Assembly (NCBI GenBank): GCA_020861125.1
Contig: JAJBSZ010000405.1
Location: 1 to 5,481, forward strand
Length of the DNA: 5,481 nt
Origin: Planctomycetota bacterium
GTDB taxonomy: Bacteria; Planctomycetota; SZUA-567
Reading direction: 5' to 3'
The translations under genes and the position numbers were made by a program. The notes under the pieces were generated by a model that saw only the letters and a list, made by a program, of their open reading frames with translations, was not told the DNA's origin and did no database searches. Positions within the stretch are counted from its first letter, which is position 1. Every line of letters starts with the position of its first letter. Of this stretch, positions 1 through 5,151 are shown in pieces.

Positions 1-201
1 GGGCGGGGCGGCGTCGGCGGCCGCCGCGTCGGCTTCGGCGGCACCGTTCCGGGTGAGGACGGCGTTGATCACCGGCTCGAACGCGTCCATCCGCGCATCG
101 GCCGCGGCCAGCAGGTCGGCGGCGGTGAAGTCGCCCCGGCCCAGGCCGGCCGCCGCCGTCTCAAGGTCGAGCCCGGCGAATTCCTGTGCAGTGATACTCA
201 T
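1..201 (-). CDS. gatA: GatA N-terminus (partial): Asp/Glu-tRNA amidotransferase subunit A
   Basis: This is the first 67 residues of a minus-strand gene that runs off the left edge. In the GatCAB complex, GatA is the amidase that frees ammonia from glutamine so that mischarged Glu-tRNA(Gln) or Asp-tRNA(Asn) can be amidated in the cytoplasm. The visible part has the usual amidase-family N-terminal helices: a G-x-F-T/S-A-x-D/E-L-L segment near residues 24-31, then FEPVINAVLT (41-50) followed by an Ala/Asp/Glu-rich helix, matching the family's 'INAF' region. The Ser-Ser-Lys catalytic centre lies beyond the window. The ATG at 199-201 is 28 nt after the gatC stop. The Shine-Dalgarno is weak (ACAGGG about 7 nt upstream), so translation may depend on gatC. 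The identification rests largely on gatC next door; from these residues alone another amidase-signature enzyme is possible. Confidence 0.8.
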   Translation of the reverse strand, partial: MSITAQEFAGLDLETAAAGLGRGDFTAADLLAAADARMDAFEPVINAVLTRNGAAEADAAAADAAPP

Positions 202-229
202 GGCGAAACCCTGTCCGTTCAGGAAAAAA

Positions 230-526
230 TCACGAAAAAATCGGCTTGGTGACGAAGGCGCCCAGCTCCGGGTCGAAATGCCCGCCCGAGAGCATCTCGA
301 GGTCGGCGACGGGCAGGCACTCGCCCGGCACGTCGTCCCGCATTTCGGCGAACTCGCCCAGGCCGACGCCCATGGGGTCGATGCCGGTAACGTCCACCTC
401 GTCCAGCAGGCGCACGTAGTCGAGGACCGAGGACATGTCGCCGGACAGGCGCTCCGCGTCTTCCGGCGAGAGGCGGAGGCGCAGCATTTCCGCCAGCGCC
501 AGGGTTTCCGTGGCGTCGATACGCAT
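230..526 (-). CDS. gatC: GatC: Asp/Glu-tRNA amidotransferase subunit C
   Basis: This encodes 98 residues, the normal length for GatC, the small subunit that wraps around GatA and stabilises the GatCAB amidotransferase. Family features are visible in order. An N-terminal helix begins MRIDATETLALAEMLRLRLS with the 'A.LARL.L' pattern. A second helix with 'MSSVLDYVRLLDEVDVTGIDP' character (31-51) is followed by the 'MRDDVPG' segment (62-68), equivalent to the conserved LReD region. The end is FDPELGAFVTKPIF, matching the usual F-x-V-P-K tail, with Thr in place of the usual Pro. An open frame extends upstream to 832, but the ATG at 524-526 is chosen because GAAAGGA lies 7 nt before it and homology to GatC begins there. 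It is first in a gatC-gatA operon; a candidate promoter lies at 580-608. Confidence 0.93.
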   Translation of the reverse strand: MRIDATETLALAEMLRLRLSPEDAERLSGDMSSVLDYVRLLDEVDVTGIDPMGVGLGEFAEMRDDVPGECLPVADLEMLSGGHFDPELGAFVTKPIFS

Positions 527-579
527 GGTAGATCCTTTCGCCGTCAGCGGGCGGTGGGGGTTCGTGGACAAGCCGTACA

Positions 580-608
580 ATTCTATGGAGGGGCGGCGTG
601 TGTTTCCA
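580..608 (-). promoter_or_regulatory. Candidate sigma70-type promoter for gatCA
   Basis: On the minus strand a TAGAAT -10 (580-585, five of six consensus bases) is preceded at 17 bp by TGGAAA (603-608, four of six bases). A T6 run lies just upstream of the -35 (611-616 on this strand), resembling an UP element. The predicted start near 573 would leave a leader of about 46 nt before gatC. The call rests on motif match only. Confidence 0.4.
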
Positions 609-894
609 TAAAAAACCCGCCCGGGCCGGCGAAACCACCGCGCGGCGAGGGGGTGCGGATAGGGACGGTTGTGGTGCGGGCATGGTGCGCGGTGGTACGG
701 CCGCCTTTTCGGCCTTCGCATGGGTTGATCCACGGTGAGTGAACCCAGGTTTTCACGGAAATTAATGCCGTATCCGAGACGGTGGCCGTGTATACTTTTT
801 ATGGGAGCGGACGACTGGTCAGCGGATTCCAACCCTCTGATCGTGTCTCACGCATGCCGCCGCATTCGCTGTGTGGATGGTCGGGGTAATATTT

Positions 895-966
895 GGGGAC
901 GCCGTCGTGCCGTAGCGTGGGGAGCTTGGCGGTCCCTGTTAGAGGCGGTAACGGTGTCCCCTTTTT
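895..966 (+). ncRNA. Structured RNA-like element, copy 1, with terminator-like end
   Basis: An 11-bp closing stem pairs GGGGACGCCGT (895-905) with ACGGTGTCCCC (951-961), with one G·U, and is followed by T5 (962-966), like an intrinsic terminator. Inside it, GGGGA (919-923) and TCCCT (933-937) form a small hairpin whose loop, GCTTGGCGG, is nearly identical in copy 2. A second GGCGGT lies at 945-950. The stem bases differ from copy 2 in a pairing-preserving way, which supports RNA structure. It is not recognised as a named family. It could be a small RNA, a leader motif, or a dispersed palindromic repeat used as a terminator. Strand is assigned from the T-run. Confidence 0.55.
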
Positions 967-970
967 ACCA

Positions 971-1044
971 TGCCAATGCTGTCGGACCGCCCAACAACGA
1001 GAACGCCATCGCGCCACCTTCTGTTGAAAGTCCGGGTATTGGCA
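971..1044. repeat. Imperfect long inverted repeat
   Basis: TGCCAAT (971-977) is the exact reverse complement of ATTGGCA (1038-1044), and inside it CGGAC (983-987) pairs with GTCCG (1030-1034). The resulting stem has a small internal loop and an apical loop of 42 nt. It begins five bases after the T-run of structured element copy 1. No function is assigned; it may be part of a larger folded transcript or coincidental. Confidence 0.4.
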
Positions 1045-1060
1045 AGGGAAGGCGACTTTA

Positions 1061-1091
1061 CTTTTTGAGAGATCATGGTAATCTCGAAAAG
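1061..1091. repeat. 10-bp inverted repeat, possible operator
   Basis: CTTTTTGAGA (1061-1070) pairs with TCTCGAAAAG (1082-1091) around an 11-base centre, with a single T·G mismatch from perfect dyad symmetry. A TATATT hexamer (1094-1099, five of six -10 bases) follows immediately, so the repeat would overlap the -35/spacer of such a plus-strand promoter, as an operator might. No good -35 is visible, and neither strand has a T-run placed as in a terminator. Regulation is inferred. Confidence 0.35.
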
Positions 1092-1235
1092 TCTATATTG
1101 TTTCAGAGAGGGAGAGGGTGTTCTGTGAGCTAGATTGATCGCATTAAAATTATAACCCTATTGCGCATTTGCGTCATGGGTCGGGCTGCCTCAGAAAAAC
1201 CGCCAATTAACTACAACGCAGCCGGCTTTCATGAT

Positions 1236-1256
1236 GCATCCCCCTTGGGGGGATGC
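1236..1256 (+). promoter_or_regulatory. Hairpin that competes with structured element copy 2 (possible anti-element)
   Basis: GCATCCCCC (1236-1244) and GGGGGATGC (1248-1256) are perfect 9-bp complements separated by three bases. The right arm overlaps the first eight bases of the closing stem of structured element copy 2 (1249-1259), so the two folds cannot coexist. Mutually exclusive hairpins before a terminator-like stem and a gene are typical of transcription attenuators. Copy 1 has no matching C-rich segment upstream. Confidence 0.45.
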
Positions 1257-1325
1257 TGTCGTGTTGCCGTCGTTGTAGGGGCTTGGCGGTCCCTTCTGGG
1301 GGCGGTGACGGTATCCCCTCTTTTT
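1249..1325 (+). ncRNA. Structured RNA-like element, copy 2, in the PLD gene leader
   Basis: This has the same architecture as the element at 895-966. GGGGATGCTGT (1249-1259) pairs with ACGGTATCCCC (1308-1318), followed by TCTTTTT. Inside, AGGGG (1277-1281) pairs with TCCCT (1290-1294) around a CTTGGCGG loop, and GGCGGT recurs at 1301-1306. Relative to copy 1, closing pair 6 changes from C-G to T-A, pair 9 from C-G to T·G, and in the inner stem G·U and A-U swap to A-U and G·U. It ends 39 nt before the PLD start codon, so its T-run could terminate transcription ahead of that gene. It may be a cis-acting leader or an independent small RNA. Confidence 0.55.
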
Positions 1326-1364
1326 CCCGTCGTCCACACCCGGCTCATCCGCGAGGAGGAGCCG

Positions 1365-1874
1365 ATGATCATGATCACCACCTGCCGCCGTTTCTTCCAG
1401 AGTATTGTGCGCCGCTGCCGCCTGGCGGCGGGGGTCTTCTGGCGCGCCGACGAGCCGCCGCGGGCCTACTTTTCCCCCAACGGCGGCGCGCGGCAGGCCA
1501 TCCTCGACACCATCGCTGGGGCCCGGCATTCCCTCCTCGTTGCCATGTTCTCGTTTACCGATCCCGAGTACGGCGACGCCCTCATCGCCGCCCACCGGCG
1601 CGGCGTGAAGGTTCGCGTCCTCCTGGATCCAGGTAAATTCACCGCCACCGAAAGCCAGAGCTGGCGCCTCGGGATGTCCGGCGTCCGGGTGGAAATGGCC
1701 CATGGCCGCCGGCTGTTCCATCACAAGGTGGTGGTGGCGGACGACCGGGTGGTGGTCACCGGATCCATGAACTGGACCCTCCATGCCGAACACCGCAACT
1801 GCGAAAACGTGCTGATCGTCGCGTCGCCGGAGGTCGCACGGCTGTACCGCCGGCAACTTGGCTTTCTGTCCTGA
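1365..1874 (+). CDS. Single-HKD phospholipase D-family protein, probable nuclease
   Basis: The protein has 169 residues and one PLD-type catalytic motif, H-x-K-x4-D-x6-G-S-x-N, complete at H119, K121, D126, G133, S134 and N136. One-motif proteins of this size resemble the Nuc endonuclease group, which dimerises to bring two HKD motifs together and cleaves phosphodiesters in DNA or RNA without metal. A PLD-like core runs from about residue 35: FSPNGGARQAILDTIAGA, then a strand-forming LLVAMFSFTD, then ALIAAHRRGVKVRVLLD. The first 30 residues are Arg/Cys-rich with a short hydrophobic patch; this could be a weak membrane-targeting segment, but no clear signal peptide is seen. The ATG at 1365 follows GAGGAGGA at about 4-5 nt. 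A second in-frame ATG at 1371 has more usual spacing, so the start is uncertain by two codons. The open frame extends upstream to 1161, but that part covers the structured element. It stands alone on the plus strand. The cellular role (repair, DNA uptake, defence, lipid cleavage) cannot be told. Confidence 0.88.
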   Translation: MIMITTCRRFFQSIVRRCRLAAGVFWRADEPPRAYFSPNGGARQAILDTIAGARHSLLVAMFSFTDPEYGDALIAAHRRGVKVRVLLDPGKFTATESQSWRLGMSGVRVEMAHGRRLFHHKVVVADDRVVVTGSMNWTLHAEHRNCENVLIVASPEVARLYRRQLGFLS

Positions 1875-2088
1875 CCCGGTGATGCCCGGCAGGGCGGTGG
1901 CAGTTTCTCCGCGTCCACGGCCGGCTCCGCACCGGCGGGCGGCCTTTGGCATCACCACAGGGCGGGGTGGTCCGCCGGCGGGGGCAGCGGGCAGTACCTA
2001 CACCCCATCGGACCCCATCAGAGGAACCCGGCCGGGTATTCCGTCACCGGCGCGGGCGTGCGGATCTTCGGCCCGCCACCGGCCGGTG
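1875..2088. other. Non-coding stretch after the PLD gene with several palindromes
   Basis: No gene is supported. GGTGATGCC (1878-1886), starting three bases after the PLD stop, is the exact reverse complement of GGCATCACC (1948-1956), giving a 9-bp stem over a 61-nt GC-rich loop. ACCCCATC is repeated directly at 2002-2009 and 2012-2019. A near-palindrome centred on CCCGGCCGGG lies at 2023-2042, and CACCGGCCGGTG (2077-2088) is a perfect 12-base palindrome next to the terminator. None has a T-run of its own. Confidence 0.5.
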
Positions 2089-2125
2089 AAAAAACCGGCT
2101 CCACCGCGAGGCGGAGCCGGTTTTT
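2089..2125. terminator. Bidirectional intrinsic terminator
   Basis: CCGGCTCC (2095-2102) pairs with GGAGCCGG (2113-2120). After one A·C mismatch the stem continues with CC/GG and closes on a GCGA tetraloop (GNRA type). It is flanked by A6 on the left and T5 on the right, so it has a T-run in both directions. On the minus strand it begins 27 bases after the dehydrogenase stop; on the plus strand it would end any transcript reading through from the PLD gene. Confidence 0.92.
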
Positions 2126-2151
2126 CTTGTGATCAGTGGTGGCGGCGGCCA

Positions 2152-2916
2152 TCACCCCCGGCCGATGAAGGGCATGCCGGTGGCGAGGATGGTCATAAAC
2201 TGGACATTGGCCTCCAGCGGCAGGGTCGCCATAAAGAGGAGGGATTTCGCCACGTCCTTCACCGACATCAGCGGTTCGGCCAGGACGGAGCCGTCGGCCT
2301 GCAGCGAGCCTTTGGAATGGCGGGAGGCCTGTTCGGTGCCGGCGTTGCCGATGTCGATCTGGCCGCAGGCGATATTGTAGCGGCGGAAGTCAAGGGAGAT
2401 GGATTTGGTCAGGCCGGTGATGGCGGCCTTGCTGGTGGTGTAGGGGATGGAATTGGCGCGGGGCACCTGGGCCGACACGGAACCGTTGTTGACGATGCGG
2501 CCGCCCTGGGGATCCTGGCCCATCATGATCCGCACCGCTTCCCGGGCGCACAGGAACGATCCGGTGACGTTGGTATCGATGACGGCGCGCCAGGATTCCA
2601 GGGTGATATCCGGCAGGGGCGTGCCGGAAGCCTGGGTGCCGGCGATGCCGGCGTTGTTGAAGAGAAAATCCAGCCGGCCGAACCGAGCCACGGTGGTGTC
2701 GAACAGGTTCCGGACCGAATCCGGGTCGGTGACGTCAGTGACGACGGCCAGTCCCCGGTCGCCGGCATTTGCCAATTCCAGGGTGCCACGCAGCGTTTCC
2801 TCGCGCCGGCCGGCGACCACCACATTGAACCCTTCGGCCAGAAACAGCAGGGCGGTCTCGCGGCCGATGCCGTTGCCGCCGCCGGTGATGATCGCGGTCT
2901 TGCCTGTTGTTGCCAT
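2152..2916 (-). CDS. Short-chain dehydrogenase/reductase (SDR)
   Basis: The protein is 254 residues, typical for a classical cytosolic SDR that transfers hydride between NAD(P)H and an alcohol/ketone substrate. Landmarks are all present: the Rossmann TGGGNGIG loop (11-18), DVTD (61-64), NNAG (87-90), an Asn at 116, catalytic Ser146, and Tyr159-x3-Lys163. Strand two ends AGRR (35-38) without an acidic residue, which favours NADP(H); this is inference. The C-terminus ending MPFIGRG resembles many sugar/polyol- or ketone-acting SDRs, but the substrate cannot be assigned. The ATG at 2914-2916 has GAAGGAG 8 nt upstream and begins exactly at the Rossmann strand; the open frame continues to 3102 without support. 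It lies about 250 bases downstream of the permease genes on the same strand, has its own promoter candidate, and is followed by a strong terminator, so it can be expressed alone or as the last gene of the transporter operon. Confidence 0.93.
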   Translation of the reverse strand: MATTGKTAIITGGGNGIGRETALLFLAEGFNVVVAGRREETLRGTLELANAGDRGLAVVTDVTDPDSVRNLFDTTVARFGRLDFLFNNAGIAGTQASGTPLPDITLESWRAVIDTNVTGSFLCAREAVRIMMGQDPQGGRIVNNGSVSAQVPRANSIPYTTSKAAITGLTKSISLDFRRYNIACGQIDIGNAGTEQASRHSKGSLQADGSVLAEPLMSVKDVAKSLLFMATLPLEANVQFMTILATGMPFIGRG

Positions 2917-3067
2917 GCTTGTCGCTCCTTCGGGGTGATCGGTGGTGGTGTCCTGGTTTCCCGGCCGAATGTTTCCGGCCGGATTTCGCCCGGTGCCGCC
3001 TGTTTCGGACACGCGCCTGTGGTTGTGAACGAATGCGCCGGACGGAACCGGCCGCCGGCGCGGCCAC

Positions 3068-3095
3068 ATTATAGCCGGCCCGGGTCCGCCTGCAA
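3068..3095 (-). promoter_or_regulatory. Candidate sigma70 promoter for the SDR gene
   Basis: A perfect TATAAT (minus strand, 3068-3073) sits in an otherwise very GC-rich stretch, with TTGCAG (3090-3095) 16 bp upstream as a -35 matching the important TTG. The predicted start near 3061 gives a leader of roughly 145 nt before the dehydrogenase. The -10 match is strong and the -35 only moderate. Confidence 0.6.
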
Positions 3096-3126
3096 TTGGC
3101 ATTTCTCCCTTCTCCCGCCGGCCGGT

Positions 3127-3156
3127 CCGGCGGTGGGGCCGGAAAGGTACCGCCGG
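3127..3156 (-). other. GC-rich hairpin after the permease genes
   Basis: CCGGCGGT (3127-3134) and ACCGCCGG (3149-3156) are perfect 8-bp complements around a 14-base loop, 10 bases beyond the permease stop codon. There is no T-run, so it is not a standard intrinsic terminator. It could protect the 3' end of the transporter mRNA or partly attenuate read-through into the dehydrogenase. Confidence 0.4.
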
Positions 3157-3166
3157 GCCGTGGTCA

Positions 3167-4165
3167 TCACGCCGCGCCGAGGGCGGGCAGCGGCCGCCGC
3201 GCTTCGAATTTCTTCACCTGGATGTCCATCAGCACCGCCAGGATGATCACCGCGCCGGTGATCAGCGACTGGGCCAGGGAGGGAATGCCCAGAAGGTTCA
3301 TGGCGTTGACGATTAGGGTGAGGATGAGGGCGCCGACGATGGTGCCGGGGATTCCTCCTTCGCCGCCGGACATGGAGGTGCCGCCCATGACCACCGACGC
3401 CACCACCAGCATCTGGAAGGAATCGCCCATGCCCGCCTGGGCGGCGTTCATCCGCGCCGTCTGCAGGATGCCGCCGATGGCGGCGAAGGCGCCGCAGAGG
3501 GTGAAGGCGAACAGCAGGACGGCGGTGGTGCGGATGCCCGAGTAGTAGGCGGCGGCGGCATTGGCGCCGACGCAATACACCTGCCGCCCGAGTTTGGTGT
3601 AGGCGAGGACGACGTGGAACACCGCCGCCAACAGGAACGCCACCAGCACCAGCATGGGCAGGGCGCCGACGAAACCGGTGCCCAAAAAGCGGAAGGTGGC
3701 CGGGAAGCCGAACAGGATGTTGCCGCCCATGACGATTAGGGCCAGGCCGTCGGCGATGAATTTGACGCCGTAGGTGGCGACGAAGGGCGGCAGGCCGACG
3801 AACGCCACCAGCATGCCGTTGATGCAGCCGAAGGCGGCGCCAAGGAGGGTGGCCGTCGCCATGGCCAGGGGCACCGGCCAGCCGCGGTTCAGGAGGATGG
3901 CGCAGACGCAGCCGCACAGGGACATGACCCCCGCCATGGAGAGGTCGATCCCCCGGGTGATGATGACGAAGGTCATGCCCACGCCAAGGATGGCCAGGAC
4001 CGACGACTGCCGCAGGATGTTCATCAGGTTGGGCAGGGTGAAAAAGTTCCGGTTGAGGGACGCCAGCACCAGGCAGATCACCACCAGCACCAGATACTTG
4101 ATATTGCCCGGATGCATCACCCGCCGCAAGGACTGGCTGATCACCGGTTGGATTACCCGCCGCAT
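3167..4165 (-). CDS. RbsC-type sugar ABC transporter permease (second permease)
   Basis: This 332-residue inner-membrane protein of the ribose/galactose/AI-2 permease family (BPD_transp_2) forms half of the import channel. Hydrophobic segments lie near residues 22-37, 53-70, 76-93, 97-121, 127-147, 170-189, 213-234, 251-262, 273-292 and 300-314. Family motifs are clear: ITRGIDLSMAG (69-79), corresponding to the usual GGIDLSVG; YTKLGRQVYCVGAN (189-202) followed by the SGI loop; and the cytoplasmic ATPase-contact region around GDSFQMLVVASVVMGGTSMSGGEG (split at 247-258 and 259-270). The Arg/Lys-rich N-terminal tail fits a cytoplasmic end. The ATG at 4163-4165 has GGGAGGAG about 5 nt upstream and starts 33 nt after the previous permease stops, so the genes are co-transcribed. 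It differs from its neighbour, so the pore is probably heterodimeric, as in LsrCD or YtfT-YjfF. The substrate is not deducible. Confidence 0.93.
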   Translation of the reverse strand: MRRVIQPVISQSLRRVMHPGNIKYLVLVVICLVLASLNRNFFTLPNLMNILRQSSVLAILGVGMTFVIITRGIDLSMAGVMSLCGCVCAILLNRGWPVPLAMATATLLGAAFGCINGMLVAFVGLPPFVATYGVKFIADGLALIVMGGNILFGFPATFRFLGTGFVGALPMLVLVAFLLAAVFHVVLAYTKLGRQVYCVGANAAAAYYSGIRTTAVLLFAFTLCGAFAAIGGILQTARMNAAQAGMGDSFQMLVVASVVMGGTSMSGGEGGIPGTIVGALILTLIVNAMNLLGIPSLAQSLITGAVIILAVLMDIQVKKFEARRPLPALGAA

Positions 4166-4198
4166 ACGATCTCCTCCCGCCTTTTGGCGCGTCAGGCC

Positions 4199-5146
4199 TT
4201 ATTTGCCTTTTTTGCTGAGCACGTCGATGGAGATGGCCACCACCACGATCACCCCGACCAGGAACGACTGGATCTGGGGCGTCACCCCCGACATGTTGAG
4301 TCCGTTCCGGAGCAGGGAAATGAACAGGACGCCGAGGATGGTCTTGCTGATATTGCCGCGGCCCTCGGCGAAGGAATTGCCGCCGATGATGGTGGCGGCC
4401 ACGGCGTCGAATTCGTAGCCCATGCCCGACCCGGCGTGGCCGGAGGCGGCGCGGGAGGCAAACATGACCCCGGCGCAGCCGGCGAGGAGGCCGGAGACGA
4501 CGAAGACCTTCACCTCCGCCAGGGTGACGTTGACGCCGGAGAGGTACAGGGCCTCGCGGTTACCGCCCAGGCTGTAGACGTTACGGCCGAACGGGGTGTA
4601 GCGCATGCAGTAGCCCATGAGGAGGAAGATGCCCATCGCCACCAGGATGATGACGGGGAAGCCCGCGATCCGGCCATCGGCGATGAAACGGAAGGACGAC
4701 TGCAGCGCCGGCACCGACATGCCGCCGGAAAACAGGAGGCCGAGGCCGAAGACGATGTAGCCGACGCCAAAGGTGGCGATGAAATAGGGCATGCGGAATT
4801 TCGCCACCAGAACCCCGTTCACCAGGCCGAAGGCGCCGGCGATGAGGACGGCCAGAAGAATCGCCACCGGCAGGGGAAAGCCGGCGCCCAGCATGAAGGC
4901 GGTCATCAAACCGGCGAAGCTCATGAGGTAGCCGACCGAGAGGTCGATGCCGCCCACGAGAATCGCCAGGGTTTCGCCGATGGCGAGCACCAGGAGGGGC
5001 GACGCCTGTTGCAGGATATTGAAGGCGTTGCCGACCGAAAGGAAATTCTTGGCGAAGCAGGTGAAGATGCCGGCGCCGAGTACGAGCATGTAGATCACCG
5101 GCGGGATCCGCCGCCAGATCGGGGTCAGGGTGGCGAGAGTTTTCAT
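4199..5146 (-). CDS. RbsC-type sugar ABC transporter permease (first permease)
   Basis: The protein is 315 residues, close to E. coli RbsC length, and multi-spanning throughout. Diagnostic segments are VGGIDLSVG (64-72), the NGVLVAKFRMPYFIATFG stretch (110-127), RYTPFGRNVYSLGGN (182-196) with SGV at 203-205, and the ATPase-contact loop GYEFDAVAATIIGGNSFAEG (243-262). It ends with a basic KKGK tail. The ATG at 5144-5146 lies only 5 nt after the ATPase stop codon, with AAAAGGGA inside the end of the ATPase gene serving as Shine-Dalgarno, which indicates translational coupling. The open frame runs upstream to 5263, but that part overlaps the ATPase gene and lacks membrane character. With its partner permease and the ATPase it would import a sugar or sugar-like compound delivered by a periplasmic binding protein, probably encoded outside the window. 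Confidence 0.94.
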   Translation of the reverse strand: MKTLATLTPIWRRIPPVIYMLVLGAGIFTCFAKNFLSVGNAFNILQQASPLLVLAIGETLAILVGGIDLSVGYLMSFAGLMTAFMLGAGFPLPVAILLAVLIAGAFGLVNGVLVAKFRMPYFIATFGVGYIVFGLGLLFSGGMSVPALQSSFRFIADGRIAGFPVIILVAMGIFLLMGYCMRYTPFGRNVYSLGGNREALYLSGVNVTLAEVKVFVVSGLLAGCAGVMFASRAASGHAGSGMGYEFDAVAATIIGGNSFAEGRGNISKTILGVLFISLLRNGLNMSGVTPQIQSFLVGVIVVVAISIDVLSKKGK

Positions 5147-5151
5147 GAGCG

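Larger units (their letters stand above)
527..1364. other. Long gene-poor intergenic region between gatC and the PLD gene
   Basis: No open frame here has a convincing ribosome binding site, a recognisable protein family or conserved sequence. Frames opening at 735 (GTG) and 1161 are compositionally odd and cover RNA-like repeats. Bases 527-735 are GC-rich and probably hold the gatCA control region. Bases 735-1245 are clearly richer in A/T than the surrounding genes (for example around 1142-1170). The region contains two copies of a structured element, an imperfect long hairpin at 971-1044, a 10-bp inverted repeat at 1061-1091 and a perfect 9-bp hairpin at 1236-1256. No tRNA or rRNA was recognised. 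A TATACT at 791-796 could be a plus-strand -10 for the first element, but there is no good -35. Confidence 0.7.

Noticed and set aside
609..650. A GC-rich stretch followed by T6 on the minus strand, resembling a terminator
   Set aside because: Only about four stem pairs can be formed, and no minus-strand gene lies upstream. The T6 is better explained as A/T-rich DNA upstream of the gatCA promoter.
800..860. A stretch with GGATTCC/GGTTGGAATCC that hinted at a tRNA end
   Set aside because: No acceptor stem, anticodon arm or T-loop consensus could be fitted on either strand.
735..1133. A 132-codon plus-strand frame with GTG start
   Set aside because: No Shine-Dalgarno and no recognisable domain, and it runs through the RNA-like element with its T-run and two inverted repeats. 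It is kept only as the coding alternative discussed in the findings.
895..1325. The two elements as a CRISPR array or as insertion-sequence ends
   Set aside because: There are only two diverged copies about 350 bases apart, no regular spacers, no transposase and no obvious target-site duplication; the covarying arms fit RNA structure better.
1191..1958. A 255-codon minus-strand frame opposite the PLD gene
   Set aside because: It is antisense to the complete HKD gene, which has a good ribosome binding site; the product is Gly/Pro/Ala-rich without motifs.
1858..3246. A 462-codon plus-strand open frame across the terminator and the SDR gene
   Set aside because: It runs through a strong intrinsic terminator and is antisense to a well-conserved SDR; its composition is low in complexity and it has no ribosome binding site.
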